From: Oxalobacter aliiformigenes
Lineage (GTDB): Bacteria; Pseudomonadota; Gammaproteobacteria; Burkholderiales; Burkholderiaceae_D
DNA: 64,000 nt
Assembly: GCF_027116575.1 (NCBI RefSeq)
Contig: NZ_CP098252.1
Coordinates: 372,001-436,000, forward strand
Direction: 5' to 3'
A program made the translations under genes and the position numbers. The stretch's first letter is position 1. Each line of letters starts with the position of its first letter. Of the stretch, positions 27,420 through 38,183 are shown one piece after another. Below the pieces are notes generated by a model that saw only the letters and a program-made list of their open reading frames with translations, made no database searches and was not told the DNA's origin.

Positions 27420-28658
27420 ATGGCTGTCAATCTGTCTGTTCCGGTTGCATCGGAACTGAAACCCGTTTCAGGACTTGAACTCGGTTATGCAAAGGCAAGT
27501 ATCAAGAAAGAAAACAGGAAAGATTTGCTGGTAATGCGTCTGGCTCCCTCGGCAACTGTTTCCGGTGTTTTCACCAGAAACCGTTTTTGCGCCGCGCCGG
27601 TTCGGATATGCAAAACCAATCTGGAAAAAACGCATGCGGCAGGGAAAAATATCTGTGCCCTGATGGTCAATACCGGAAATGCCAATGCCGGAACCGGTGA
27701 GGCGGGATATCAGGATGCCGTTAAAACCAGTACCGCTTTGGCGGAACTGCTGGATTGCGATCCGGGTCAGATTTTGCCTTTTTCGACGGGTGTTATTCTT
27801 GAACCATTGCCTGTCGATAAAATTCTGGCTGGATTGCCTAAAGCCGTTGCGGATTTGAAGGAAGACAACTGGTTAAATGCAGCCGAAGCGATCATGACGA
27901 CGGATACGATTCCGAAAGCCGCTTCCCGCACAGTGGTTATTGATGGAAAAACGGTGACTGTTACCGGCATGTGCAAAGGATCGGGCATGATCAAACCGAA
28001 TATGGCGACAATGCTGGGATTCATTGCAACCGATGCCAGAATTCCGCAGGATGTTCTGGATGTCATGCTGAAATCGGCCGTCGATAAATCGTTCAACTGT
28101 ATTACCGTTGATGGTGATACCTCGACCAATGATTCCCTGATTCTGATGGCGATGGGAAAAGTCGATATCGGTATTTCCGGCATTTATTCCGGTCATTACC
28201 GCGAAATGCTGGATGTCATAACGGATCTGGCGCAGGAACTTGCCCAGAAAATCATTCGTGACGGAGAAGGGGCCTCCAAATTCATCACGATCCTTGTTGA
28301 GGAAGGCAAATCCGAAGACGAGTGCCGTCAGATTGCCTATTCAGTCGCCCAGTCGCCACTGGTCAAAACGGCGTTTTTCGCTTCCGATCCGAATCTGGGC
28401 CGGATTCTTGCCGCTATCGGTTATGCCGGTATCGAAGATCTGGATATCGAAAAACTGAATCTGTATCTGGATGATGTGTGGGTTGCCAAAAATGGTGGAA
28501 GAAATCCTGATTATCGCGAAGAAGACGGGCAGCGTGTCATGAAAAAGAGCGAGATTCTTGTCCGTATCACCTTGGCACGTGGCAAAGCCTCTTCGACTGT
28601 CTGGACATGCGACCTGTCGCACGATTATGTTTCCATCAATGCCGATTATCGTACCTGA
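27420..28658 (+). CDS. argJ: bifunctional glutamate N-acetyltransferase / ornithine acetyltransferase
   Basis: ArgJ recycles the acetyl group in arginine synthesis by transferring it from N-acetylornithine to glutamate. The 412-residue precursor contains the self-cleavage site in [20 protein letters not shown]; cleavage before the Thr of ATML frees the nucleophile and yields alpha and beta chains. Other family motifs are [26 protein letters not shown] and [15 protein letters not shown]. Whether it also uses acetyl-CoA (bifunctional) or not (monofunctional) cannot be decided from sequence alone. It follows secA on the same strand, and its stop shares one base with the next start (TGATG), suggesting coupling with the DUF815 ATPase. 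Confidence 0.95.
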   Translation: MAVNLSVPVASELKPVSGLELGYAKASIKKENRKDLLVMRLAPSATVSGVFTRNRFCAAPVRICKTNLEKTHAAGKNICALMVNTGNANAGTGEAGYQDAVKTSTALAELLDCDPGQILPFSTGVILEPLPVDKILAGLPKAVADLKEDNWLNAAEAIMTTDTIPKAASRTVVIDGKTVTVTGMCKGSGMIKPNMATMLGFIATDARIPQDVLDVMLKSAVDKSFNCITVDGDTSTNDSLILMAMGKVDIGISGIYSGHYREMLDVITDLAQELAQKIIRDGEGASKFITILVEEGKSEDECRQIAYSVAQSPLVKTAFFASDPNLGRILAAIGYAGIEDLDIEKLNLYLDDVWVAKNGGRNPDYREEDGQRVMKKSEILVRITLARGKASSTVWTCDLSHDYVSINADYRT

Positions 28659-29527
28659 TGACAACACTTGAACAATTTCTGGAACGTGCCGAATCCGTAC
28701 TGACGCGTCTTGAGAATTTGTTGCCGTCTCAAACGGCAACATCTGTTGACTGGGATTCACCGACAGCCGCTTTTCGCTGGCGAAAGAAAAATGGTCGTGG
28801 CGCTCTGGTTCCAATCGCCCGTATCTCACCGGTTTCGTTGCCGGACCTGTTTTTTGTCGAACGGCAGAAAACGCTTCTGGAACAGAATACGCGTCAGTTT
28901 CTGCAAGGGAAACCGGCAAATAATGTGTTGCTCACGGGAGCCAGAGGAACAGGCAAATCGTCGTTGGTCAAGGCCTGTCTGAATGAGTTTTCGGATCAGG
29001 GGTTGCGTCTGATCGAAGTCGATAAAAACGATCTGGTCGATCTTGATGAAATTTCAGAGCTGATTGCTTCGCGTCCGGAGTCTTTCATTCTGTATTGCGA
29101 CGATCTGTCGTTCGATGAGGGAGATAGCAGTTACAAGGCATTGAAAGTGGCCCTTGACGGCAGTGTCGCCGCACAACCTGACAATATCCTGATTTACGCC
29201 ACATCGAACCGGAGACATTTGCTTCCTGAGAAAATGTCAGACAACAACGGCTATTCACGTAATGAAGACGGGGATTTGCATCCGAGTGAAACCGTTGAGG
29301 AAAAGATTTCTTTTTCTGACCGCTTCGGTCTCTGGCTTTCGTTTTATCCTTACAGCCAGGATGAATATCTGTTTATCATGGCGCATTGGTTGCGTTCTTT
29401 TGGTTGTACGGAAGACCAGATTTCCGCGGCCACGCAGGAAGCACTGCAATGGGCTTTGCATCGGGGTTCCCGTTCCGGAAGAACAGCATGGCAATTTGCC
29501 CGTGACTATGCCGGTAGAATTCTGTAA
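28658..29527 (+). CDS. DUF815-family AAA-type ATPase
   Basis: The 289-residue product carries a P-loop NTPase domain: NNVLLTGARGTGKSSLVKAC (Walker A), then FILYCDDLSFDEGDSSYKAL, with a Walker B Asp pair, and ILIYATSNRRHLLPEKM, a sensor-1-like Asn. This is the DUF815 family, common next to argJ in betaproteobacteria. The first 80 residues are helical and form the family's N-terminal region. The family's biological role is not established; an AAA+ remodelling or loading role is only a guess from the fold. The ATG at 28658 overlaps the argJ stop by one base, so the two are probably cotranslated. A weak stem (TAACCG/CGGTTA) follows at 29525-29545. Confidence 0.82.
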   Translation: MTTLEQFLERAESVLTRLENLLPSQTATSVDWDSPTAAFRWRKKNGRGALVPIARISPVSLPDLFFVERQKTLLEQNTRQFLQGKPANNVLLTGARGTGKSSLVKACLNEFSDQGLRLIEVDKNDLVDLDEISELIASRPESFILYCDDLSFDEGDSSYKALKVALDGSVAAQPDNILIYATSNRRHLLPEKMSDNNGYSRNEDGDLHPSETVEEKISFSDRFGLWLSFYPYSQDEYLFIMAHWLRSFGCTEDQISAATQEALQWALHRGSRSGRTAWQFARDYAGRIL

Positions 29528-29656
29528 CCGTTTTCTCCACGGTTATTTGCATTCCGTTTAATCTCAAGTCACACAATCCATGCGATTGCGCAATGGCGCA
29601 TGAACGGGTTTGCGTAAAGTGGTTCTGGTCTTTGAATCATTTTATGAGAGTTTGCC

Positions 29657-30484
29657 ATGTTGATGACCGGCCTTGCCAATCGCTATGCGCATCAACTGAT
29701 TCAGGCACGTGAGGCAGCAGAATTTATCCCATCGTTGTCTTCCCGGTATCCACTGACGATCGGTGATGCTTATGAAATTGCCGCCAGAGTCGCGGAAATC
29801 AGAATAGCCGAGGGAGAGAATATCGTCGGGCGGAAACTCGACTATTTCCTTGAAACGTCTTCTGATCGGATCGGGAAAAAGAATCGTTTGCCGTTCTGGT
29901 CATGGCTTTTTGATTCCGGTGTTCGTTTCATGGAAAACAGTGAGGGAGATTTCAGCCTCAGACATACGTCAGCCCCTTTTGTCGAGACAGAAATCATCTT
30001 TCGGTTGGGACGGCTTCCACCGGAAGGCGCCACAATAGGCCAACTGGCTGCGTGCATCGAGTGGATGGCACATGGGCTTGAGATAACGGAATATCCTTTT
30101 CGGGCAACCACTCGCAGTCTTGTCGATACCATTGCCGGATTCGGGCAACACCATGCATTACTGGTTGGCGAACCGAAAATCGTATCCGAAGGCAGCCGGA
30201 AGAGCCTTTATGCTGTCATGGAGTGTGCCGGTCTGTCTCTGGCTTGCAATAATGTGATCAGGACGGCAGGATTTGGCAGCAGCCCTTGCAACAATCCCCT
30301 GCAAGGATTGTTGATTCTATACCAGATGCTGGCCAATATGCCGGAATTTTCGCCTTTGCGGGTCGGAGATATTATTGCGACAGGAACGTGGACGAAGCCG
30401 CTTCCGATACAGCCCGGAGAAGTCTGGCAAACAGCGGTTTCCGGTTTGCCTCTTTCCGGACTGACGGTCGCATTCACGGCATGA
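29657..30484 (+). CDS. 2-keto-4-pentenoate hydratase / fumarylacetoacetate hydrolase family protein
   Basis: A 275-residue protein of the FAH superfamily, hydratase branch (like MhpD or HpaH). Visible are the N-terminal helical part with TIGDAYEIAARVAEIRIAEG, the loop IVGRKLDY where family members have a conserved GRK(I/L) segment, the metal-binding VETEIIFRLGRLP with a Glu-x-Glu pair, and GLEITEYPF in place of the more usual ALEI(V)DSR, which gives a third acidic ligand. The C-terminal beta region VGDIIATGTWTKPLPIQPGE, with the GT(x)T and substrate loop, is typical. No aromatic-degradation genes are nearby, so the substrate is unknown. It ends nine bases from the convergent valS stop. Confidence 0.75.
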   Translation: MLMTGLANRYAHQLIQAREAAEFIPSLSSRYPLTIGDAYEIAARVAEIRIAEGENIVGRKLDYFLETSSDRIGKKNRLPFWSWLFDSGVRFMENSEGDFSLRHTSAPFVETEIIFRLGRLPPEGATIGQLAACIEWMAHGLEITEYPFRATTRSLVDTIAGFGQHHALLVGEPKIVSEGSRKSLYAVMECAGLSLACNNVIRTAGFGSSPCNNPLQGLLILYQMLANMPEFSPLRVGDIIATGTWTKPLPIQPGEVWQTAVSGLPLSGLTVAFTA

Positions 30485-30493
30485 AACCGGAAA

Positions 30494-33289
30494 TCAGAGT
30501 GTATCCAGCTTCGACAGCTGGTCTTTCAGTTTTTCCAGTACCGATACAAAACCCGACAGACGTTCACGTTCAGCGGCAACGACTTTTTCAGGCGCTTTCG
30601 ACACGAAATTCTCATTCGACAGCTTGGTTGTGACTTTCGCGATCTCGCCCTCCAGTTTGGCAATTTCTTTTCCCAGCCGTTCGCGTTCCGCTTCGATGTC
30701 GATTTCGACTTTCAACATGAGCCGGATGTCTCCGACAATGGAAACCGGAGCAGGCGACTTCGGCAAAATGTCCTGAAGAGTCACTTCGGAGAGTTTGCCC
30801 AGAGCTTTAAGGTGCGGAATGAAGGACTGGAGCCATGAAACGTTCTGTTTGGCTGATTCCATGAAAAGAGGAACCCGTTTGGCCGGAGAGAGCTGCATTT
30901 CCCCTCTCAGATTGCGGCAGGCGTCAACCAGCGCCTTGCATTCGTTCATCCACCGATCGGCCTGTTCATCCGTTTTTGACGTGTCGGGAAGCGGGTATGC
31001 CTGAAGCATCAGGGTACTGCGTTCACCTACGGCTTTTCCTGCAAGCGGGGCAACTTTTTGCCAGAGTTCCTCGGTAATAAACGGAATGACCGGATGGGCC
31101 AGACGCAGGACTTTTTCCAGAATAACCAGAAGGGTATGGCGTGTCGCCCGCTTTTGGGCATCGTCGCCATCCTGAATCTGGACTTTTGCCATTTCAACGT
31201 ACCAGTCACAGTACTCATCCCAGATGAAACGGTAAATAGCCGAGGCGATATTGTCGAAACGGTATTCGGCAAAGCCTTTTTCCACTTCGGCAGCGGTACG
31301 CTGGAACTGGGATTCGATCCAGCGGTCCGCCAGCGAAAACGTCATTTCTCCTCCGGAGAAACCACAATCTTCTCCTTCTGTGTTCATCAGGACGAAACGG
31401 GTAGCATTCCACAATTTGTTGCAGAAATTGCGGTATCCCTCACAACGGTTCAGATCGAAATTGATATTCCGGCCAAGGGAGGCGTAACTTGCCATGGTGA
31501 AACGCAACGCATCGGTCCCGAATGCCGGAATGCCTTTGCCGAATTCCTTGCGGGTAGCCTTGGCAATCGAGTCTGCCTGTTTCGGATTCATCAGACCGAA
31601 TGTGCGCTGCTTGACCAGCGAGTCGACGTCAATACCGTCGATCAGGTCGATCGGGTTTAAAGTATTGCCTTTGGATTTGGACATTTTCTGGCCATTGGCG
31701 TCACGGACCAGACCATGCACATATACCGTTTTAAAGGGGACCTTGCCGGTGAAATGCAGGGTCATCATCACCATTCTGGCAACCCAGAAGAAGATGATGT
31801 CGAAACCCGTGACCAGTACCGAGGAGGGCAGAAACATCCGGTATTCCGGTGTGTTTTCCGGCCAGCCGACGGTCGAGAACGGAACAAGTGCCGAGGAAAA
31901 CCAGGTATCCAGTACATCCGGGTCACGGTAGATGGATTTGCCGCCGGCTTTTGCATGCGCTTCTTCTTCGGTACGGGCGACGTAGATATTGCCCTCTTCG
32001 TCGTACCATGCCGGAATCTGGTGTCCCCACCAGAGCTGTCTGGAAATGCACCAGTCCTGAATGTTGTTCAGCCACTGATTGTAGGTATTGGTCCAGTTTT
32101 CGGGCATGAACCGGATTTCACCATCACGGACTTTTTCCAGGGCGACTTCAGCCAGGGATTTGCCCGGGAAAAAGGTGCCAGCCGGAGCCGGCTTGCTCAT
32201 GGCGACAAACCATTGGTCCGTCAGCATCGGTTCGATGACGACACCGGTTCTGTCGCCTCGCGGAACCATCAGTTTGTGTGGCTGGATGGATTCGAGCAAT
32301 CCCTGCTCCTGCAGGTCGGCCACAATTTTCTTCCTGGCCACGAAACGGTCCATGCCCTGGTATGCTTCGGGAGCGTTATCATTGATTTTCGCGTCAAGCG
32401 TGAAGATATTGATCGGCTCCAGACCATGACGGGCGCCGACGGCATAGTCGTTGAAATCGTGCGCGGGAGTGATCTTGACACAACCGGTCCCGAATGCCTT
32501 GTCGACATATTCGTCGGCAATGACGGGGATCAGCCGGTCGGTCAGGGGAAGCCGGATCATTTTGCCGATTATGCCTGTATAGCGCTCATCTTCCGGATTG
32601 ACGGCAACGGCAACGTCGCCCAGCATGGTTTCCGGACGGGTTGTTGCCACGGTAAGCGAACCGGAACCGTCGGCAAAAGGGTAACGGATATGCCACATGG
32701 AACCGTTTTCTTCTTCCGAGACGACTTCCAGGTCGGAAACGGCTGTTCCGAGGACCGGATCCCAGTTGACCAGCCGTTTTCCCCGGTATATCAGCCCTTC
32801 TTCATAGAGACGGACAAAAACTTCGGTCACGGTTTTCGAACGGGTTTTGTCCATCGTGAAGTATTCACGGTCCCAATCCGGAGAAGTCCCCATACGACGC
32901 ATCTGGCCGGTGATGGTTGAACCGGATTTTTCTTTCCATTCCCAGACTTTTTCCAGAAATTTTTCACGGCCAAGGTCATGCCGGGAGATGTTTTGGGCGT
33001 CAAGTTGCCGTTCTACCACAATCTGGGTGGCGATGCCGGCATGGTCGGTGCCCGGAATCCAGGCCGTATTGAATCCTCTCATACGATGATAGCGCACAAG
33101 ACCGTCCATGATGGTCTGATTGAAGGCATGTCCCATATGGAGAGTGCCAGTGACATTCGGAGGAGGAAGCTGGATGGCGAAAGACGGTTTTGATTCGTCG
33201 AGCGATGCGCGAAAGTATCCGCGCTTTTCCCATTCTTCACGCCAGTGTTTTTCAATTTCGGCAGGGTCGAAGGACTTGGCTAATTCCAT
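30494..33289 (-). CDS. valS: valyl-tRNA synthetase
   Basis: ValS is a class I aminoacyl-tRNA synthetase that charges tRNA-Val and edits threonine. The 931-residue product has the HIGH-type motif [14 protein letters not shown] near residue 45, the editing (CP1) domain, a zinc/insert region, the KMSKS motif [14 protein letters not shown], the [20 protein letters not shown] region, an anticodon-binding domain, and a C-terminal coiled coil (the last 70 residues, rich in Glu, Lys and Leu heptads) that is typical for ValS. I chose the ATG at 33289 (MELAKSFDP); a 21-residue longer form from 33352 lacks the family look. It is divergent from the thiC operon. Confidence 0.97.
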   Translation of the reverse strand: MELAKSFDPAEIEKHWREEWEKRGYFRASLDESKPSFAIQLPPPNVTGTLHMGHAFNQTIMDGLVRYHRMRGFNTAWIPGTDHAGIATQIVVERQLDAQNISRHDLGREKFLEKVWEWKEKSGSTITGQMRRMGTSPDWDREYFTMDKTRSKTVTEVFVRLYEEGLIYRGKRLVNWDPVLGTAVSDLEVVSEEENGSMWHIRYPFADGSGSLTVATTRPETMLGDVAVAVNPEDERYTGIIGKMIRLPLTDRLIPVIADEYVDKAFGTGCVKITPAHDFNDYAVGARHGLEPINIFTLDAKINDNAPEAYQGMDRFVARKKIVADLQEQGLLESIQPHKLMVPRGDRTGVVIEPMLTDQWFVAMSKPAPAGTFFPGKSLAEVALEKVRDGEIRFMPENWTNTYNQWLNNIQDWCISRQLWWGHQIPAWYDEEGNIYVARTEEEAHAKAGGKSIYRDPDVLDTWFSSALVPFSTVGWPENTPEYRMFLPSSVLVTGFDIIFFWVARMVMMTLHFTGKVPFKTVYVHGLVRDANGQKMSKSKGNTLNPIDLIDGIDVDSLVKQRTFGLMNPKQADSIAKATRKEFGKGIPAFGTDALRFTMASYASLGRNINFDLNRCEGYRNFCNKLWNATRFVLMNTEGEDCGFSGGEMTFSLADRWIESQFQRTAAEVEKGFAEYRFDNIASAIYRFIWDEYCDWYVEMAKVQIQDGDDAQKRATRHTLLVILEKVLRLAHPVIPFITEELWQKVAPLAGKAVGERSTLMLQAYPLPDTSKTDEQADRWMNECKALVDACRNLRGEMQLSPAKRVPLFMESAKQNVSWLQSFIPHLKALGKLSEVTLQDILPKSPAPVSIVGDIRLMLKVEIDIEAERERLGKEIAKLEGEIAKVTTKLSNENFVSKAPEKVVAAERERLSGFVSVLEKLKDQLSKLDTL

Positions 33290-33330
33290 GATCTGATGTA
33301 AGTTTTGCTTTAATTCAATAAAATATCTAT

Positions 33331-33376
33331 TATAATGGACGATAGAGGGCACGAAGTCGAAAGGTGACGTTATAAT
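33331..33376. promoter_or_regulatory. two TATAATGG boxes in the valS-thiC divergent region
   Basis: TATAATGG occurs twice, at 33331-33338 and 33371-33378, both perfect -10 hexamers on the plus strand. The second lies about 30 bases upstream of the TPP riboswitch and is the better candidate for the thi operon start. The first sits in ATTATAAT, which is palindromic, so it could also serve valS on the minus strand. No TTGACA-like -35 stands at the correct distance for either; TTGCTT at 33305-33310 is 20 bases from the first. Confidence 0.45.
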
Positions 33377-33404
33377 GGCCCGAGTGTAGTAAAATTCATC
33401 AGAA

Positions 33405-33482
33405 TGCTAGGGGTTCTGGCCGAAAGGCCGGGCGAGATACACCCTCTGAACCTGATCTGGGTAATGCCAGCGTAGGGAAGCG
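33405..33482 (+). promoter_or_regulatory. TPP riboswitch (thi-box)
   Basis: The aptamer of the thiamine-diphosphate riboswitch is clear: GGGG at the 5' side, a P3 hairpin GGCC-GAAA-GGCC, GCGAGATACACCC, then the highly conserved block GAACCTGATCTGGGTAATG and CCAGCGTAGGGAA. P1 closes with GCT (33406-33408) and AGC (33479-33481). The usual CUGAGA is GCGAGA here, a small change next to the pyrimidine pocket. Below it, a hairpin can cover the thiC ribosome binding site, so control at translation start is likely. It should shut the thiCSGDE operon when TPP is plentiful. Confidence 0.96.
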
Positions 33483-33520
33483 AAAAGTGATGGATGCGGT
33501 CGGCCGCAATCTTGTCCTGA

Positions 33521-35467
<1,947 letters not shown>

Positions 35468-35481
35468 CGGGAATGATGGTT

Positions 35482-35682
35482 ATGGAGATCAAGCTGAATG
35501 GAGAAATCCGCCAGATTAAAGACGGAATGACCTTGCAGGAACTGGTCGATTCACTGCAATTGCCGAACAGGGCACTGGCCGTAGCGGTGAACCGGACGGT
35601 CATCACACGCCAGAAATGGCCGGAGGTTGTATTGTATCCGGCCGATCAGGTGGAACTGGTACGTGCGATCGGCGGAGGTTGA
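35482..35682 (+). CDS. thiS: sulfur carrier protein ThiS
   Basis: ThiS is a ubiquitin-fold carrier whose C-terminal Gly-Gly becomes a thiocarboxylate and gives sulfur to the thiazole ring made by ThiG. The 66-residue product begins MEIKLNGE and ends RAIGGG, as required. Four codons, ATG ATG GTT ATG, could each mark the start region; the last ATG (35482) has GGGA nine bases upstream and gives exactly the usual family length, whereas the first (35473) touches the GGGA. It follows thiC by 14 bases and precedes thiG by 82 bases. No ThiF, the adenylyltransferase that activates ThiS, is encoded in this operon. Confidence 0.93.
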   Translation: MEIKLNGEIRQIKDGMTLQELVDSLQLPNRALAVAVNRTVITRQKWPEVVLYPADQVELVRAIGGG

Positions 35683-35764
35683 CATATCTCTGTGCAGAAA
35701 GAAAGGAGCAGCAAAGTTCGGAAGAGCTTTGCCGGATTAGTGAAACCGGAAAGAAGGAAAAGCA

Positions 35765-36553
35765 ATGAACAAGCAGGAACAGGGTCTTACAATTGCAGGT
35801 AAAACATATCGTTCACGTTTACTGGTCGGTAGCGGGAAATACCGCGATCTGGAACAGACCCGCGAAGCGACAGAAGCCAGCGGTGCCGAAATTATTACGG
35901 TCGCGATTCGCCGGGTCAATATCGGGCAGGACCCGAATGCACCAAGTTTGCTGGATGTTGTTCCACCCACGAAGTACACTATTTTGCCGAATACCGCCGG
36001 GTGTTACAATGCGGAAGACGCCGTTTACACACTTCAGCTGGCACGTGAATTGCTGAATGGTCACAAGCTTGTCAAACTTGAAGTGCTGGGTAACGAAAAA
36101 ACCCTGTTTCCGAATATGCCCGAAACACTGAAGGCTGCGGAAATTCTGGTAAAAGACGGTTTCGACGTCATGGTTTATTGCAGTGACGATCCTGTTCAGG
36201 CCAAGATGCTGGAGGATATCGGTTGTGCCGCTATCATGCCGCTGGCATCCCTGATCGGTTCCGGGATGGGAATCCTGAATCCGTGGAATCTGTCCCTGAT
36301 TATCGAACAGTCGAAAGTTCCGGTTATTGTCGATGCCGGTGTCGGTACGGCTTCGGATGCCGCCATTGCCATGGAGCTCGGTTGCGATGGCATTCTGATG
36401 AATACGGCAATTGCGGGAGCACAGGATCCCGTTCGCATGGCGCGTGCCATGAAGCTGGCTGTCGAGGCGGGACGTGAGGCATTCCTTGCCGGCCGTATTC
36501 CAAGAAAATTTGCCGCTTCGCCGTCGTCTCCGATGGCCGGGCGTGTTGCCTGA
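35765..36553 (+). CDS. thiG: thiazole synthase ThiG
   Basis: ThiG is a TIM-barrel enzyme that builds thiazole phosphate from deoxyxylulose phosphate, ThiS thiocarboxylate and dehydroglycine. The 262-residue protein shows [20 protein letters not shown], the LLPNTAGC-like [31 protein letters not shown] with the Schiff-base Lys, [20 protein letters not shown], and [20 protein letters not shown] with [12 protein letters not shown]. The ATG at 35765 is preceded by AAGGAAAAG. A small GCAAAG/CTTTGC stem lies upstream in the thiS-thiG gap, and a 12-bp perfect hairpin lies after the stop. No thiO or thiH, which would supply dehydroglycine, is adjacent. Confidence 0.97.
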   Translation: MNKQEQGLTIAGKTYRSRLLVGSGKYRDLEQTREATEASGAEIITVAIRRVNIGQDPNAPSLLDVVPPTKYTILPNTAGCYNAEDAVYTLQLARELLNGHKLVKLEVLGNEKTLFPNMPETLKAAEILVKDGFDVMVYCSDDPVQAKMLEDIGCAAIMPLASLIGSGMGILNPWNLSLIIEQSKVPVIVDAGVGTASDAAIAMELGCDGILMNTAIAGAQDPVRMARAMKLAVEAGREAFLAGRIPRKFAASPSSPMAGRVA

Positions 36554-36563
36554 TGACCGGTTT

Positions 36564-36606
36564 CCGGGAACAGACAGACTGCCCGGTTTTCATGGTCTGT
36601 TCCCGG
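36564..36606. repeat. 12-bp perfect inverted repeat between thiG and thiD
   Basis: CCGGGAACAGAC at 36564-36575 is the exact reverse complement of GTCTGTTCCCGG at 36595-36606; the loop is 19 bases. It starts ten bases after the thiG stop and is inside the presumed thi operon. There is no T-run, so it is probably an mRNA processing or 3' stability element, or a protein-binding palindrome, rather than a terminator. Confidence 0.7.
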
Positions 36607-36642
36607 TAGCTGTCCAGTGAATTCCTTTCCTGAACTCGCATA

Positions 36643-37467
36643 ATGACCGATATTTCAAAAGAGAAAAGCCGTAAGTGCGTTCTGGTTTTTTCCGGACTTG
36701 ATCCCAGTGGCGGTGCGGGTATTGCCGCGGATATCGAAGCAATAGGGGCTGTCGGGGCGCATGCCTTGCCTGTTGTTACCGCTTTGACGGTTCAGGACAA
36801 TGACACGGTTTTTGCTGTAAATCCGGTTGATGCCTCGGTTCTCGTCTATCAGGCGCGGGTTCTGATTCGGAAAATACCGGTTTCCGCGGTCAAGATCGGT
36901 ATCGTCGGCAATCGGGAAAATGCTGACGCCATTGGTGAAGTCATTGCTGAACTGAGGGAAGAACTGCCGGAGTTGCCTGTTGTACTGGATACGGTACTGG
37001 GCAGCGGTCGTGGGTTTGCACTGGCAGACGGAACACCGGAATATGCGATTTCTCCCTTAATCAGTCTGGCGACGCTGGTGACACCGAATTTGCCTGAGGC
37101 AAAACGGCTGTATCCCTTGTCTGACGATATCGGGATGCAGGCGGAGTATCTGCTTGCACAAGGAGCCGGAAACGTACTGGTCCAAAGGGGGCATGGCAGT
37201 GCGGATGATTCCGTGATCAACTGCTGGTTCTCCGGTAGGGGAATGAAACAGTGGAAATGGCAGCGGTTGACAGGTGAGTTTCATGGTACGGGCTGTACAC
37301 TCGCTTCGGCCATAGCCGGTTATCTGGCGCAAGGTTTTGCGATGGAGGAGGCGCTTTGTGACGGACAGAAATGGTGCCAGCGTGCATTGGCAGACGCTTT
37401 TTCCATTGCAAAAGGACAGAAAATACCGGGAAGACAGCGTTGTCCGGATCGGCACATGGAAATCTGA
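36643..37467 (+). CDS. thiD: hydroxymethylpyrimidine/phosphomethylpyrimidine kinase
   Basis: ThiD phosphorylates hydroxymethylpyrimidine twice to the diphosphate that ThiE uses. It is a ribokinase-fold enzyme. The 274-residue product has the N-terminal VFSGLDPSGGAGIAADIEAI, AVKIGIVGNRENADAI, VTPNLPEAKRL, and the C-terminal anion hole FHGTGCTLASAIAGYLAQG, with the catalytic Cys/Asp region of the family. The last 15 residues are basic and not conserved. It lies 89 bases after thiG behind a strong hairpin, and 46 bases before thiE. Salvage-only or pyridoxal kinase activities of relatives are less likely given the operon. Confidence 0.94.
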   Translation: MTDISKEKSRKCVLVFSGLDPSGGAGIAADIEAIGAVGAHALPVVTALTVQDNDTVFAVNPVDASVLVYQARVLIRKIPVSAVKIGIVGNRENADAIGEVIAELREELPELPVVLDTVLGSGRGFALADGTPEYAISPLISLATLVTPNLPEAKRLYPLSDDIGMQAEYLLAQGAGNVLVQRGHGSADDSVINCWFSGRGMKQWKWQRLTGEFHGTGCTLASAIAGYLAQGFAMEEALCDGQKWCQRALADAFSIAKGQKIPGRQRCPDRHMEI

Positions 37468-37513
37468 TTCCGGAAACCCAACGACGAATATTCAGAAAGA
37501 AGAAGAGGATTAG

Positions 37514-38125
37514 ATGAAAGGACTTTATATCGTCACTCCCGACTGGGATGACACAGCCAAAATGATCGATGTAACGGAAAAGGCCCTGAAAGGAGGGGCG
37601 GAAATCGTTCAGTACCGTCATAAAACAGCGGGTCCCGAGTTGCGTCTGGAACAGGCCAGGGCATTACAGGATTTATGCCGCCGGTATGGAAAGCCTTTCA
37701 TCATCAATGATTATGTCGATCTTTGTCTGGAACTGGATACGGACGGCATTCATGTCGGTGGAATGGATGCTCCCGTCAAGCAGGTTCGTGCGGCTGTCGG
37801 GCCGGACAAAATTGTCGGTGCTTCCTGCTATGGCGATATCGAACTGGCTCGCAAGGCAACACGTGACGGAGCGAGTTATGTTGCATTCGGTGGTTTTTAT
37901 CCGTCACGGGTCAAGAAATATCCGGTCACAACTCCCCGGAATATCGTTTCCGACTGGAAAAATGAGATGCCTTCCATGCCGGTGTGTGTCATCGGTGGCA
38001 TGAACGCCGACAATGCCGCTCCTCTTGTCAAGCTGGGCGCCGATATGGTCGCTGTGGTAAGCGGCATCTATTTCCAGGAGGATCCGGAAATGGCTGCACA
38101 TGGATTTGTGAAGTTATTCAAATAA
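37514..38125 (+). CDS. thiE: thiamine phosphate synthase ThiE
   Basis: ThiE condenses hydroxymethylpyrimidine diphosphate with thiazole phosphate to give thiamine phosphate. It is a 203-residue TIM barrel. Motifs: GLYIVTPDWDD at the start, ALKGGAEIVQYRHKTAG, where the RxK pattern binds pyrophosphate, PFIINDYVDLCLELDTDGIHVG, the phosphate-binding YVAFGGFYPSRVKKY, and VCVIGGMNADNAAPLVKLGADMVAVVSGI. The last gene of the riboswitch operon, it is followed by a strong terminator. The start ATG at 37514 has an AGAAGAGGA just upstream. Confidence 0.95.
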   Translation: MKGLYIVTPDWDDTAKMIDVTEKALKGGAEIVQYRHKTAGPELRLEQARALQDLCRRYGKPFIINDYVDLCLELDTDGIHVGGMDAPVKQVRAAVGPDKIVGASCYGDIELARKATRDGASYVAFGGFYPSRVKKYPVTTPRNIVSDWKNEMPSMPVCVIGGMNADNAAPLVKLGADMVAVVSGIYFQEDPEMAAHGFVKLFK

Positions 38126-38154
38126 AAATAAACTTGTTCAACGGATGAATTGAT

Positions 38155-38183
38155 AGCCCGGTTCCATAAACCGGGCTTTTTTT
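38155..38183 (+). terminator. rho-independent terminator of the thi operon
   Basis: AGCCCGGTT (38155-38163) and AACCGGGCT (38169-38177) form a perfect 9-bp stem with a CCATA loop, followed by six more Ts. It lies 30 bases after thiE. The distal end touches the stop of the convergent cls gene; on the minus strand no T-run follows, so it works for thi only. Confidence 0.93.

Noticed and set aside
31715..32920. A 401-codon frame on the plus strand opposite valS
   Set aside because: It is the shadow of valS codon usage, with no motif or start signal. Similar shadows opposite lapB (43165-44193), ghrA (48491-49366) and secA (24483-25661) were dropped for the same reason.
35473..35682. thiS start at the first ATG (35473)
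   Set aside because: The GGGA site touches this ATG, while the ATG at 35482 has proper spacing and gives the usual 66 residues.
35674..35682. Triple glycine at the ThiS C-terminus as unusual
   Set aside because: ThiS proteins often end in GGG; only the last two Gly matter.
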